From Lachnospiraceae bacterium (GTDB taxonomy: Bacteria > Bacillota > Clostridia > Lachnospirales > Lachnospiraceae), in contig JAFLTB010000003.1 in NCBI GenBank assembly GCA_022510605.1, forward strand, positions 1 to 64,000: a DNA stretch of 64,000 bases, in the 5' to 3' direction. Shown here one piece after another: positions 9,085 through 16,494 of the stretch. The notes under the pieces were generated by a model that saw only the letters and a list, made by a program, of their open reading frames with translations, had not been told where the DNA came from and did not search any database. Made by a program: the position numbers and the translations under genes. The stretch's first letter is position 1, and each line of letters begins with the position of its first letter.

Positions 9085-9282
9085 ATGAAAGGTACAGTAA
9101 AATGGTTTAATGCCAAAAAAGGATTCGGATTCATTTCGGATGAAGAGGGAAACGATGTATTTGTACACTTCTCTGCTTTACAGATGGACGGCTTCAAAGT
9201 TTTGGATGAAGGCGACGAGGTTGAGTTTGAAGTGATTGATGGGGAGAAAGGACCTCAGGCTGCAAACGTAACAAAGTTATAA
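9085..9282 (+). CDS. Cold-shock domain protein
   Basis: The 65-residue product is a single cold-shock domain that binds single-stranded RNA/DNA and melts RNA secondary structure. RNP1 is KGFGFI (about residues 13-18) and RNP2 is VFVHF (about 26-30); the N-terminus [13 protein letters not shown] is canonical. The start at 9085 is fixed by GGAGG at 9071-9075; an upstream ATG at 9049 in the same frame would add an unrelated AT-rich extension and is rejected. The gene is monocistronic, with its own promoter and terminator, and is bracketed by direct copies of the 127-bp repeat. Confidence 0.97.
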   Translation: MKGTVKWFNAKKGFGFISDEEGNDVFVHFSALQMDGFKVLDEGDEVEFEVIDGEKGPQAANVTKL

Positions 9283-9355
9283 TCGAATTTTAATGGACTA
9301 ATTTTTATATATATTGTATTATGTAAAAGTTAAGAATCACAATTGGTTGTAACCG

Positions 9356-9386
9356 TGACCCCCTGATGTATATCGGGGGGTTTTAT
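9356..9386 (+). terminator. Rho-independent terminator of the cold-shock gene
   Basis: CCCCCTGAT and ATCGGGGG form a short GC-rich stem (loop GTAT) followed by GTTTTATT. It lies about 75 bp after the csp stop codon and just before repeat copy B. Confidence 0.8.
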
Positions 9387-9397
9387 TATGTAAAAAT

Positions 9398-9524
9398 GTA
9401 AAAAGCACTCATCCCAGAATGGGATGAGTGAATATGCCATAGAAGCGCCCTGGGAAAACTGGTTTTCCGGATGCGCTTCTGCTGCATATTGACATTACCG
9501 CTTCCAGCGGTAAGTCCTTTTTAC
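9398..9524. repeat. 127-bp structured repeat, copy B
   Basis: Copy B begins GTAAAAAGCACTCATCCCA and ends AAGTCCTTTTTAC. It has the same length and hairpin plan as copy A, with several changes that conserve pairing: stem 1 is CACTCATCCCA/TGGGATGAGTG rather than CACCCATCCCA/TGGGATGGGTG. It sits between the csp terminator and the CoA-ligase gene. Confidence 0.85.
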
Positions 9525-9665
9525 ATCTACAATAAAATCCTTACAAACAAATCCGAAACTCAGGAAAATCCTGCTTGCTCCGTCCACGCTACCTATGATA
9601 AAATAGATACCAGGTTATGTAACACTTGCTAATTTGAGAATGAAAGAATGGAGGAAACAAAAACT

Positions 9666-10973
9666 ATGGGTAATTATTATCAGGAGGACATTGAGTGCGC
9701 CTCTCAGGAACAGATTCGCACCTGGCAGAATGAGCGGCTGGTAAAGCAGGTCAAATATGTCTATGACAACGTGCCATACTACCGCACAAGGATGAAGAAC
9801 AAAGGTGTAGAGCCAGAGGATATTAAATCAGTGGAGGATTTACATAAACTTCCGTTTCTGACAAAGGATGATTTGCGGGATGCCTATCCCTATGGCCTGA
9901 TGGCACGTCCTTTAAGTGACTGCGTGCGAATCCAGTCCACCAGCGGCACTACAGGACGCCGGGTGGTGGCCTTTTACACTCAGCATGACATTGATTTGTG
10001 GGATGAGTGCTGCGCCCGTGCCATTATGGCGGCAGGGGGAACGAAAGATGACGTGGTACACGTCTGCTACGGCTACGGGCTGTTCACCGGCGGTCCCGGC
10101 CTCAATGGCGGTTCCCACAAGGTAGGCTCTCTGACACTGCCGATGTCCTCCGGAAATACTGACCGGCAGATTCAGTTTATGACGGATTTGGGCTCGACGA
10201 TTCTGTGCTGTACTCCGTCCTATGCGGCCTATCTGGGTGAAGCCATCCATGAGAGAGGCGTTCAGGACAAAATCAAATTGAAAGCCGGTATCTTTGGCGC
10301 CGAGGCCTGGACGGAGGAAATGCGCCGGGATATTGAAAAGACTCTGGGAATCAAGGCCTATGACATTTACGGTCTCACCGAAATTTCCGGGCCGGGCGTC
10401 TCCTTTGAGTGCAGCGAGCAGACCGGTATGCACATCAACGAGGACCACTTTATTGCAGAGATTATTGATCCGGCTACAGGCGAGGTTCTGCCGGAGGGCG
10501 AAAAGGGCGAGCTGGTATTTACCTGTATCACCAAGGAAGCCTTCCCACTGCTCCGCTACCGCACCAGAGATATTTGCGTACTGAGCCGTAAAAAATGCTC
10601 CTGCGGGCGCACCCATGTGAAAATGTCCAAACCAATGGGCCGCAGTGACGACATGCTGATTGTCAAGGGCGTCAACGTATTCCCGTCCCAGATTGAGACA
10701 GTGTTAATCAATCAGGGCTTTGCCGCGAATTACCAAATTATTGTTTCCCGGGAGAAAAACAGCGACAGCATTGAGGTTCAGGTGGAATTGACGCCAGCCA
10801 TGGCGGCAGATGCCACTTTTGACAAAGAACTGACCCGGAAGAAGCTGGTGTCCGGCTTGAAAGACATGCTGGGCATTTTGGCTGAAGTTACCCTGGTAGA
10901 GCCAAAATCCATTACCAGAAGCGAGGGTAAGGCTGTACGAGTAATTGATAAGAGAAATTTATATCAAGGATAA
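9666..10973 (+). CDS. Phenylacetate-CoA ligase family adenylate-forming enzyme
   Basis: The 435-residue protein belongs to the PaaK family, which activates aryl or other organic acids to acyl-CoA through an acyl-AMP. The P-loop is STSGTTG (about residue 89), the A5-type motif is YGLTEISGPG (about residue 240), and a C-terminal subdomain has GRSDDMLIVKGVNVFPSQIE. The ATG at 9666 lies 10 bp after GGAGGA; an ATG six codons upstream lacks a site. In gut clostridia such stand-alone genes are often tied to aromatic amino-acid fermentation or to indolepyruvate oxidoreductase, but no such gene is present here, so the true acid substrate is open. Confidence 0.88.
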   Translation: MGNYYQEDIECASQEQIRTWQNERLVKQVKYVYDNVPYYRTRMKNKGVEPEDIKSVEDLHKLPFLTKDDLRDAYPYGLMARPLSDCVRIQSTSGTTGRRVVAFYTQHDIDLWDECCARAIMAAGGTKDDVVHVCYGYGLFTGGPGLNGGSHKVGSLTLPMSSGNTDRQIQFMTDLGSTILCCTPSYAAYLGEAIHERGVQDKIKLKAGIFGAEAWTEEMRRDIEKTLGIKAYDIYGLTEISGPGVSFECSEQTGMHINEDHFIAEIIDPATGEVLPEGEKGELVFTCITKEAFPLLRYRTRDICVLSRKKCSCGRTHVKMSKPMGRSDDMLIVKGVNVFPSQIETVLINQGFAANYQIIVSREKNSDSIEVQVELTPAMAADATFDKELTRKKLVSGLKDMLGILAEVTLVEPKSITRSEGKAVRVIDKRNLYQG

Positions 10974-10997
10974 AAGTATCTGGAACTTGTAAATAAG

Positions 10998-11071
10998 AAG
11001 CGTCCTTCTAATCAACGAGAGCCATTATCCGCGAAGCGGATACCCTGGCTTTAGAGATTAGAAGGACGCTT
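10998..11071. terminator. Bidirectional terminator between convergent genes
   Basis: Arms AAGCGTCCTTCTAATC (10998-11013) and GATTAGAAGGACGCTT (11056-11071) are perfectly complementary over 16 bp, followed by a T-run on the plus strand. An inner hairpin ATCCGC-GAA-GCGGAT caps the structure. The right arm overlaps the stop codon of the EAL gene. Confidence 0.85.
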
Positions 11072-12968
11072 TTTGATTCTTTCCGTTCTCCCTCTGCAAA
11101 AAATCCAAAAATTCCTGTTCTGGCAGTGGCTTGGAAAAATAATAGCCCTGTATAAAGCCTATTTTAATTTCTTCCATCTTCTTATACTGCTCTTCCGTCT
11201 CAATGCCCTCTGCCACAATCTTCATCTCCATACCGTGGATCATCTGCATTGCTGCATCCATTACATACTTAGCCTTGTCACTGGTAAAGTATGATTGAAT
11301 CATTTCTCTGTCAAATTTGACAACCTTTACCGGCATTTCCATAATATAATTCAGGTTCGACTGCCCTGTGCCAAAATCATCCAGAGAGAACATAATTCCG
11401 TGCTTGATCATCTGCTCCATATTTGTGATCAAAGTCTGCTTCTCGCGCAAAGAAGCGGATTCTGTTATCTCCAAATTGATGCAGTGGGGTTTTATTTTAA
11501 TGTCATTCATGATTTTAATATAGGTATCTGCCAGCTGAGCATCTGCACACTGGACAACTGACAGATTGACATCTATGTACTGTATTCCGTATTCCTCCAG
11601 CCTGCTCTGCTGAAAGAAATGGCATACTTTTTCAAATACCCGTTTGCCGATTTCGATGATCATTCCATTGCCTTCGGCAATATGTACGAATGATGCCGGT
11701 GGTATCAGGTTCCCCTCCCGGTCAATGATTCTGACCAGTGCCTCTGCACTGACAAAACACTGTTTTTCAATTGAGTAGATCGGTTGATAATAGACAATGA
11801 CCCGGTCCTCCTCCAGTGCCTCCGCAATCTGTTGTGTCATCCGTCTCTCGGCGACCATCTGGGAGACGATGTTGCTCTCAATCGTATGAAGACTTCCCGG
11901 TTTAACATCTTGCCTTTGAGGGCCGACATACTGCAGCAATTCCAATAATTCACCGTAAGAGGAAACACATCTCGGATCTTCCACATAGTAAAAGGCAGGA
12001 TGTCCCGGAGCCGTTTCGGCTGTTCTGCTTTTCGACCACTTCACGATATTTTTCCAGGTGGTCCTGGCCCGTTCCTCACTGGAAAAGAAGATTAAAACTT
12101 CATTTTCCATAATTTTAAACACATTGGCATCGCGAATCGTTAAAAATGTATTAAATATTTTTTGAGCATCCATGTTGTCATAAAAATCCACCTCGCTCTG
12201 CCATGCAGTATTTTCATACATCACAGCAATTAAATAGAAATCCTTATTGCTGCTGTACAGCTGTTCTCCATAGCGGGTATAGGCAACGTAATTAAACAGT
12301 CCTGTTTTCCAGTCCAAATTCAGTTCCGGATTTTCAAATTGAAAGAAAATTACGGTAATTCCAAGAGCAATGGCAAAACCCGCAAGTAGATTCTTGCTGT
12401 CGAGTACCTGAATACACGCTGCAATCATCCACATCAGCATCCAAATCAAAACTGTCCTGCGCTGCCTATCATAAATATACTCTTTGCGTCGAAATATCTG
12501 AATGAGATTGATGGCAACAAACACCATGATCCCCAGATAAGTTGCATAGATGCATGCACCGTCTGTCCATGCCATATCCATCTCCACATTTTCATGCATA
12601 TAAATCGGAAGTGCATAGATCAGTGTGGCAAATATCGCAGCAAGCACCACGTAGACGACTATATTCTTTTTATAATAGGGCAAGTGAAAAGCAACACTGG
12701 TGGCGATATAGACTACGGCAAGCAGTGCAACTAAAACAAGAGACACAAGATATGTCTTACAGATAAATTCTGTCAGGAGCAGGGGAAACTTTTCCCGGTA
12801 TACGATCATGACGAGAGAGAGAATATCCATGCACAGACAGAACAGGGAAGCAAAAAAGCATCCCTGAAACACTCTGCTGGTGATCAGATTCAGTTTTCTC
12901 TGACGGCCATATATTATGGCAAGCAATGTAATTAGTATTACACCACAGCACTGCACCTTAATATTCAT
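11058..12968 (-). CDS. Membrane-anchored EAL-domain cyclic-di-GMP phosphodiesterase
   Basis: This 636-residue protein has roughly seven or eight N-terminal membrane segments (to about residue 210), a middle region of about 130 residues and a C-terminal EAL domain. The EAL domain keeps its catalytic set: EAL in SAEALVRI, the N of DVNLSV, EITES, DDFGTG, the K of VKFDREM, the glutamate of EGIETEE and QGYYFSKPLP. It should therefore hydrolyse cyclic di-GMP. The middle region opens with DWKTGLFNYVAYTRYGE, which resembles the start of a GGDEF domain, but no GGDEF signature is present, so it looks degenerate. The ATG follows GAGAGG. It is transcribed alone from the promoter at 13048-13076. Confidence 0.88.
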   Translation of the reverse strand: MNIKVQCCGVILITLLAIIYGRQRKLNLITSRVFQGCFFASLFCLCMDILSLVMIVYREKFPLLLTEFICKTYLVSLVLVALLAVVYIATSVAFHLPYYKKNIVVYVVLAAIFATLIYALPIYMHENVEMDMAWTDGACIYATYLGIMVFVAINLIQIFRRKEYIYDRQRRTVLIWMLMWMIAACIQVLDSKNLLAGFAIALGITVIFFQFENPELNLDWKTGLFNYVAYTRYGEQLYSSNKDFYLIAVMYENTAWQSEVDFYDNMDAQKIFNTFLTIRDANVFKIMENEVLIFFSSEERARTTWKNIVKWSKSRTAETAPGHPAFYYVEDPRCVSSYGELLELLQYVGPQRQDVKPGSLHTIESNIVSQMVAERRMTQQIAEALEEDRVIVYYQPIYSIEKQCFVSAEALVRIIDREGNLIPPASFVHIAEGNGMIIEIGKRVFEKVCHFFQQSRLEEYGIQYIDVNLSVVQCADAQLADTYIKIMNDIKIKPHCINLEITESASLREKQTLITNMEQMIKHGIMFSLDDFGTGQSNLNYIMEMPVKVVKFDREMIQSYFTSDKAKYVMDAAMQMIHGMEMKIVAEGIETEEQYKKMEEIKIGFIQGYYFSKPLPEQEFLDFLQRENGKNQKASF

Positions 12969-13047
12969 CCATTCAGCCTCTCTTAATTAATTTCACAACC
13001 ATCGCAAACACTCCTGCTTATTTCCGGATTTTTTAATATATAAACTA

Positions 13048-13076
13048 ATTGTACCATCATTATCACAAAAAAGCAA
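13048..13076 (-). promoter_or_regulatory. Promoter of the EAL gene
   Basis: On the minus strand TTGCTT (13071-13076) and TACAAT (13048-13053) are 17 bp apart, with the extended TGG just before the -10. The same TTGCTT-17-TGGTACAATTA layout drives the small membrane-protein gene at 15090. Confidence 0.6.
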
Positions 13077-13085
13077 AAACTTTTG

Positions 13086-14510
13086 TCAGAATCGGAAATC
13101 CCTCTGTCCATTGTGGATGTTTTCAATATATTCTCTGGCCTTTTCCTTCACCACCGGATTGGTAATGACCTCTAACTGCTCCTGAATGACCTTTTCGCCC
13201 TTGGCTTTTGTATCCGCCGAGGCATAGTCCTCCAGATATTCCTTTAAGGTCATCAGTGCGTTTGGCTGACAGCAGTTGACAATCTGTCCGGATTTTAACA
13301 GCTGCATAAAACGGTCGCCGGTACGCCCCTCTCTGTAGCAGGCCGTACAGAAGCTTGGAATATACCCCATCCCCAGAAGCCAGTTCACTACTTCATCCAG
13401 TGTGCGCCGGTCACTGACGTCGAACTGGGAGGAATTCTCCTCCTCCGGCTCCTCCTCTACATAGCCGCCCACGCTGGTACGGGAGCCGCCGCTAATCTGG
13501 CTGATACCAAGGTCTAACACTTTCTCCCGGCTCTTCTGTGACTCTCTGGTGGACACAATCATGCCGGTATACGGAACGGCAATCCGCAGAACTGCCACAA
13601 TTTTCTGGAAAATCTCATCGGACAGGCTGTTGTCAAATTCACCTGGGTCAATATCATCTGCCGGACAGACTCTCGGCACACTGATTGTATGGGGCCCAAC
13701 GCCAAATTTTGCCTCCAAATGTTCAGCGTGCATAATGATACCCACCAGCTCATAGCGGTACATATCCAGTCCGAACAAAACACCACAGCCCACATCATCA
13801 ATGCCGCCCTCCATGGCGCGGTCCATGGCCTCAGTGTGGTAAGCATAATCCTTTTTCGGGCCTGTGGGATGAAGCTTTTCATATGCCTCCCGGTTATAGG
13901 TCTCCTGGAATAAAATGTAGGTCCCGATGCCAGCGTCCTTTAACTTTCTGTAGTTTTCCACCGTAGTGGCCGCAATATTAACATTGACACGGCGAATGGC
14001 ACCGTTTTTATGCTTAATACTGTAAATGGTTTCTATGCTCTCCAGTATATATTCCAGGGGATTGTTCACCGGGTCCTCTCCTGCCTCAATGGCCAGTCGC
14101 TTGTGTCCCATATCCTGAAGGGCAATCACCTCTTTACGAATTTCCTCCTGGGTCAGCTTCTTTCTGGCAATATGCTTGTTTTTCAGATGATACGGACAGT
14201 ATAAGCAGCCATTAACACAGTAATTGGAAAGATACAGCGGAGCAAACATAACAATGCGCTTGCCATAAAAACGCTCTTTAATCTCCTTTGCCAGTTTTTC
14301 AATTTCCCGGTTTTCCTCCTCCAGTTCGCACTCTAAAAGCACGGCAGCTTCCTTGTGGGAAATCCCTTTCATTTCCCTGGCCTTTTTTAATATGGCGTCA
14401 ATGACTTCCTTATTTGCCTTATTCTCCTGGGCATATGCCAGAGATTCCTGAATTTCCGCATCGTTGATAAATTCATCGGCAACACTTGATTTTGGATCAT
14501 ATCGAAACAT
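13086..14510 (-). CDS. hydG: [FeFe]-hydrogenase H-cluster radical SAM maturase HydG
   Basis: HydG (474 residues) cleaves tyrosine to supply the CO and cyanide ligands of the H-cluster. The radical SAM motif CVNGCLYC gives Cys98, Cys102 and Cys105. The C-terminal auxiliary cluster motif CX2CX22C is seen as CTAC at 388-391 with Cys414; this motif separates HydG from the related ThiH. The start at 14510 follows GGAGG; the frame extends 14 codons upstream without a site. It lies 63 bp after the TM1266-type gene and shares its promoter. No hydE, hydF or hydA is in the window, so the rest of the maturation set must lie elsewhere. Confidence 0.95.
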   Translation of the reverse strand: MFRYDPKSSVADEFINDAEIQESLAYAQENKANKEVIDAILKKAREMKGISHKEAAVLLECELEEENREIEKLAKEIKERFYGKRIVMFAPLYLSNYCVNGCLYCPYHLKNKHIARKKLTQEEIRKEVIALQDMGHKRLAIEAGEDPVNNPLEYILESIETIYSIKHKNGAIRRVNVNIAATTVENYRKLKDAGIGTYILFQETYNREAYEKLHPTGPKKDYAYHTEAMDRAMEGGIDDVGCGVLFGLDMYRYELVGIIMHAEHLEAKFGVGPHTISVPRVCPADDIDPGEFDNSLSDEIFQKIVAVLRIAVPYTGMIVSTRESQKSREKVLDLGISQISGGSRTSVGGYVEEEPEEENSSQFDVSDRRTLDEVVNWLLGMGYIPSFCTACYREGRTGDRFMQLLKSGQIVNCCQPNALMTLKEYLEDYASADTKAKGEKVIQEQLEVITNPVVKEKAREYIENIHNGQRDFRF

Positions 14511-14573
14511 CTTTTTTCCTCCATTCTGAATCGTATCGCAAAAAATTAACACTCCTGCAAAAATCTACCGTCA

Positions 14574-14822
14574 CTATTTCGTGGCGTAAATTGTTTTCGT
14601 ACTGACGCCCTTTACCATGCCAAGTTTCCCCGAAACAGCACTGATGACATCGCTTTCAGCATCCAGTATCACGCTGATTACCGACAGGTTTCTCTCCCGG
14701 TATGGCACCCCCATGCGTCCTACCATGTACTCCCGGTACTGGTGCAAAATCCCGTTAATCTCCTCTGCCGCCTCACCGTCCTCCACGATAATGCCAATCA
14801 GGGCAATTCTTCTTTCTGTCAT
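14574..14822 (-). CDS. TM1266-family iron-only hydrogenase system protein
   Basis: The 82-residue protein opens MTERRIALIGIIVED and ends with a GMVKGVSTKTIY strand, an ACT/NikR-like fold seen in the small TM1266 family. The family is found beside [FeFe]-hydrogenase maturation genes and is annotated as a putative regulator; its biochemical role is not established. An AAGGAGG site precedes the ATG by 8 bp. The longest reading frame extends 84 codons upstream through a leader full of hairpins, so that extension is rejected. hydG follows in the same transcript, and an intrinsic terminator sits immediately before this gene's ribosome site. Confidence 0.86.
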   Translation of the reverse strand: MTERRIALIGIIVEDGEAAEEINGILHQYREYMVGRMGVPYRERNLSVISVILDAESDVISAVSGKLGMVKGVSTKTIYATK

Positions 14823-14986
14823 GCCAAAACCTCCTTCATAAAAAAAACGCCTGGACGTATTCCAGACGCAACTGTAGCAGAAAAACACAGCCCGGTTATC
14901 CGGGCTTCGGTTTTCAGAAAACTTCTCTGAATCCATCGCCTTTCCGCTCAGGACGAACCTTTGCGCGTCAGTACGACCATTTATGT
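14823..14986 (-). promoter_or_regulatory. Attenuator-like leader of the TM1266-hydG operon (unknown class)
   Basis: The predicted leader is about 165 nt. In order it contains a purine-rich 5' part with AAAGG and GGCGATGG segments, a TTCAGA/TCTGAA hairpin, a perfect AGCCCGG-ATAA-CCGGGCT hairpin, and a terminator stem CGTCTGG/CCAGGCG followed by seven T residues. The terminator ends about 4 nt before the AAGGAGG site. I could not match it to TPP, FMN, SAM, glycine, lysine, cobalamin, ZTP, fluoride, Moco or c-di-GMP consensus sequences from memory. Confidence 0.55.
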
Positions 14987-14992
14987 AAGAAT

Positions 14993-15021
14993 AGAATACC
15001 ATACATTTGCTTTTTTGACAA
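14993..15021 (-). promoter_or_regulatory. Promoter of the TM1266-hydG operon
   Basis: On the minus strand TTGTCA (15016-15021) and TATTCT (14993-14998) are 17 bp apart. It overlaps the divergent promoter for the gene at 15090, so the two directions may compete. Confidence 0.6.
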
Positions 15022-15035
15022 GTGGCTGGTACAAT
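15007..15035 (+). promoter_or_regulatory. Promoter of the small membrane-protein gene
   Basis: TTGCTT (15007-15012), a 17-bp spacer ending in TGG, and TACAAT (15030-15035) form an extended -10 promoter about 55 bp before the ATG at 15090. A nearby TTGACA at 15015 is only 9 bp from this -10 and is not its partner. Confidence 0.5.
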
Positions 15036-15089
15036 TAAAAAGAAATTAGACAAAGGCAAATTAATCCACTCCACAGAAAGGAAAAAAGA

Positions 15090-15437
15090 ATGGAAAAACG
15101 ACTAAAGCAGTTATTATCCTACTATGAAACACGAACCAGCCAGGCGCTTTCCTCCGAAGACGCAGACGCTGCCAGAAAATCACTTCTGGTACAAATCCAG
15201 TTTTTTCAGCACGAACGGCTGATTCACCTGATTGTCACCGTTTTGTTTGCCCTGCTTACCGTTATGACACTTTTGGCAAATCTCTTTTTGACACAGCCGT
15301 TATTACTGGCGCTGACAGTGCTGTTTCTGGTACTTTTGATTCCTTATATCCGGCACTATTATCTGCTGGAAAATGGCGTGCAGAAACTTTATGAATACTA
15401 TGACTGGTTAGAGGCCTCCGCTAAGGAGACCTCATAA
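15090..15437 (+). CDS. Small two-helix membrane protein, unknown function
   Basis: The 115-residue product starts MEKRLKQLLSYYETRTSQAL after a GAAAGG site. It has a soluble helical N-terminus of about 45 residues, two adjacent hydrophobic segments (about residues 46-66 and 69-88, with LLTVMTLLANLFL and LLALTVLFLVLLI) and a short Tyr-rich tail. I do not recognise a family. It is transcribed away from the hydG operon from an overlapping promoter and converges on the deacetylase gene. Confidence 0.7.
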   Translation: MEKRLKQLLSYYETRTSQALSSEDADAARKSLLVQIQFFQHERLIHLIVTVLFALLTVMTLLANLFLTQPLLLALTVLFLVLLIPYIRHYYLLENGVQKLYEYYDWLEASAKETS

Positions 15438-15460
15438 TCCTTCACTTGCCATTCACTTGT

Positions 15461-15509
15461 CAGCATAACGGCGCCAATTGGAACCCTGCTTAGCCAGACG
15501 CTGGCGCTC
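15461..15509. repeat. Dispersed hairpin repeat, divergent copy
   Basis: CAGCATAACGGCGCCAATTGGAACCCTGCTTAGCCAGACGCTGGCGCT keeps the plan of the 4664 copy, with a core hairpin followed by GAACCCTGCTTAG and a C-terminal GCG element. It separates two convergent genes. Confidence 0.45.
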
Positions 15510-16436
15510 CTATTTGGCAGCGCCATAGGCTATGCCATTTTTCATCTTAATTCCTTTACGCTCCATCAGCTCCGAGACGGTAAGAATATCATAATCCTTT
15601 TTAATCAGCCACGGAATAGCCTTCTCTATCGCCTCTGCTGTGGAGGGATATAAATCATGCATCAGAATAATATTTCCATCCGAGACCGTCCGCCGGATTT
15701 CCTTAAACACTTTCTTGGCATTCCGGGACTTCCAGTCCTCGGTGTCCACATTCCACAATACCATGGGATGTTTCAGTTTCTTTCGCATAACCTGGCTGAT
15801 TGCCCCATAGGGCGGCCGGAGAAGCCCCACAGAAAATCCTGTATTTTTTTTGACAATATCTACGGTTTTTCTGTATTCTTTCCTGACCTGCTTCATTTTC
15901 TGTTTGCTGAGATTTGCATGATCCCAGGAATGATTTCCTATCTCACAGCCCTGGGCAACTGCCTGCTTCAACGCATCCACGCCGCCAGGCACCCGGTTTC
16001 CTACCACAAAAAATGTGGCATGAGCATTATATTTTTTCAAAACAGCCAGTATCTTTGGAGTAACTTCTTTGTTGGGCCCATCGTCAAAAGTAAAAGCCAC
16101 CGCTTTAGAGCGCGGTGTCGGCGCTGGCGTGGCAGTCACCTCTGGAGCTGGTGAATCCACAGCGGCCACCGTCTCTGTCACACTGCTGCCTGTAACCATG
16201 GTAATTGGCTCACCTGTATTTTTTGGCAGCCAAAAATAGATAACTGTAAAAACCACCAGAGCCACCAGGGCTACACGAATCCCAAGGTGGTACGTTCTGC
16301 CCAGATGATGCATCCTTGCAGTAGAAAGTACACGGTTCCTGCGGGATGCGCGCTGTGCTACTCTCTCGCTCTTTCTATGAAAAGCGGAACGCCTTTTTCT
16401 ATTCCGACTGGTATATCCCTTCATATAATCCGCCAT
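15510..16436 (-). CDS. Polysaccharide deacetylase (NodB domain, PgdA-like)
   Basis: The 308-residue protein has a very basic cytoplasmic N-terminus, one membrane segment at about residues 52-68 and a Thr/Pro/Ala-rich linker to about residue 105, followed by an extracellular NodB domain. Catalytic motifs are present in order: TFDDGP (motif 1, base and metal Asp), HSWDH (motif 2, metal His pair), RPPYG (motif 3), WNVDTEDW (motif 4) and ILMHD (motif 5). Members remove acetyl groups from peptidoglycan GlcNAc (lysozyme resistance) or from other polymers. The gene is monocistronic. Confidence 0.92.
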   Translation of the reverse strand: MADYMKGYTSRNRKRRSAFHRKSERVAQRASRRNRVLSTARMHHLGRTYHLGIRVALVALVVFTVIYFWLPKNTGEPITMVTGSSVTETVAAVDSPAPEVTATPAPTPRSKAVAFTFDDGPNKEVTPKILAVLKKYNAHATFFVVGNRVPGGVDALKQAVAQGCEIGNHSWDHANLSKQKMKQVRKEYRKTVDIVKKNTGFSVGLLRPPYGAISQVMRKKLKHPMVLWNVDTEDWKSRNAKKVFKEIRRTVSDGNIILMHDLYPSTAEAIEKAIPWLIKKDYDILTVSELMERKGIKMKNGIAYGAAK

Positions 16437-16494
16437 ACTTTCACCTCTCTCAAACAGGTGATATTCATTCCCTGTTCATTGGCTTAGTATAACA

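Noticed and set aside
14940-14985. tRNA-like sequence (GGTTCGTCC) in the hydG leader
   Set aside because: No acceptor stem or anticodon arm can be built around it.
14823-15074. 84-codon N-terminal extension of the TM1266-type protein
   Set aside because: It spans the leader hairpins and terminator; the ATG at 14822 has an AAGGAGG site and gives the normal 82-residue length.
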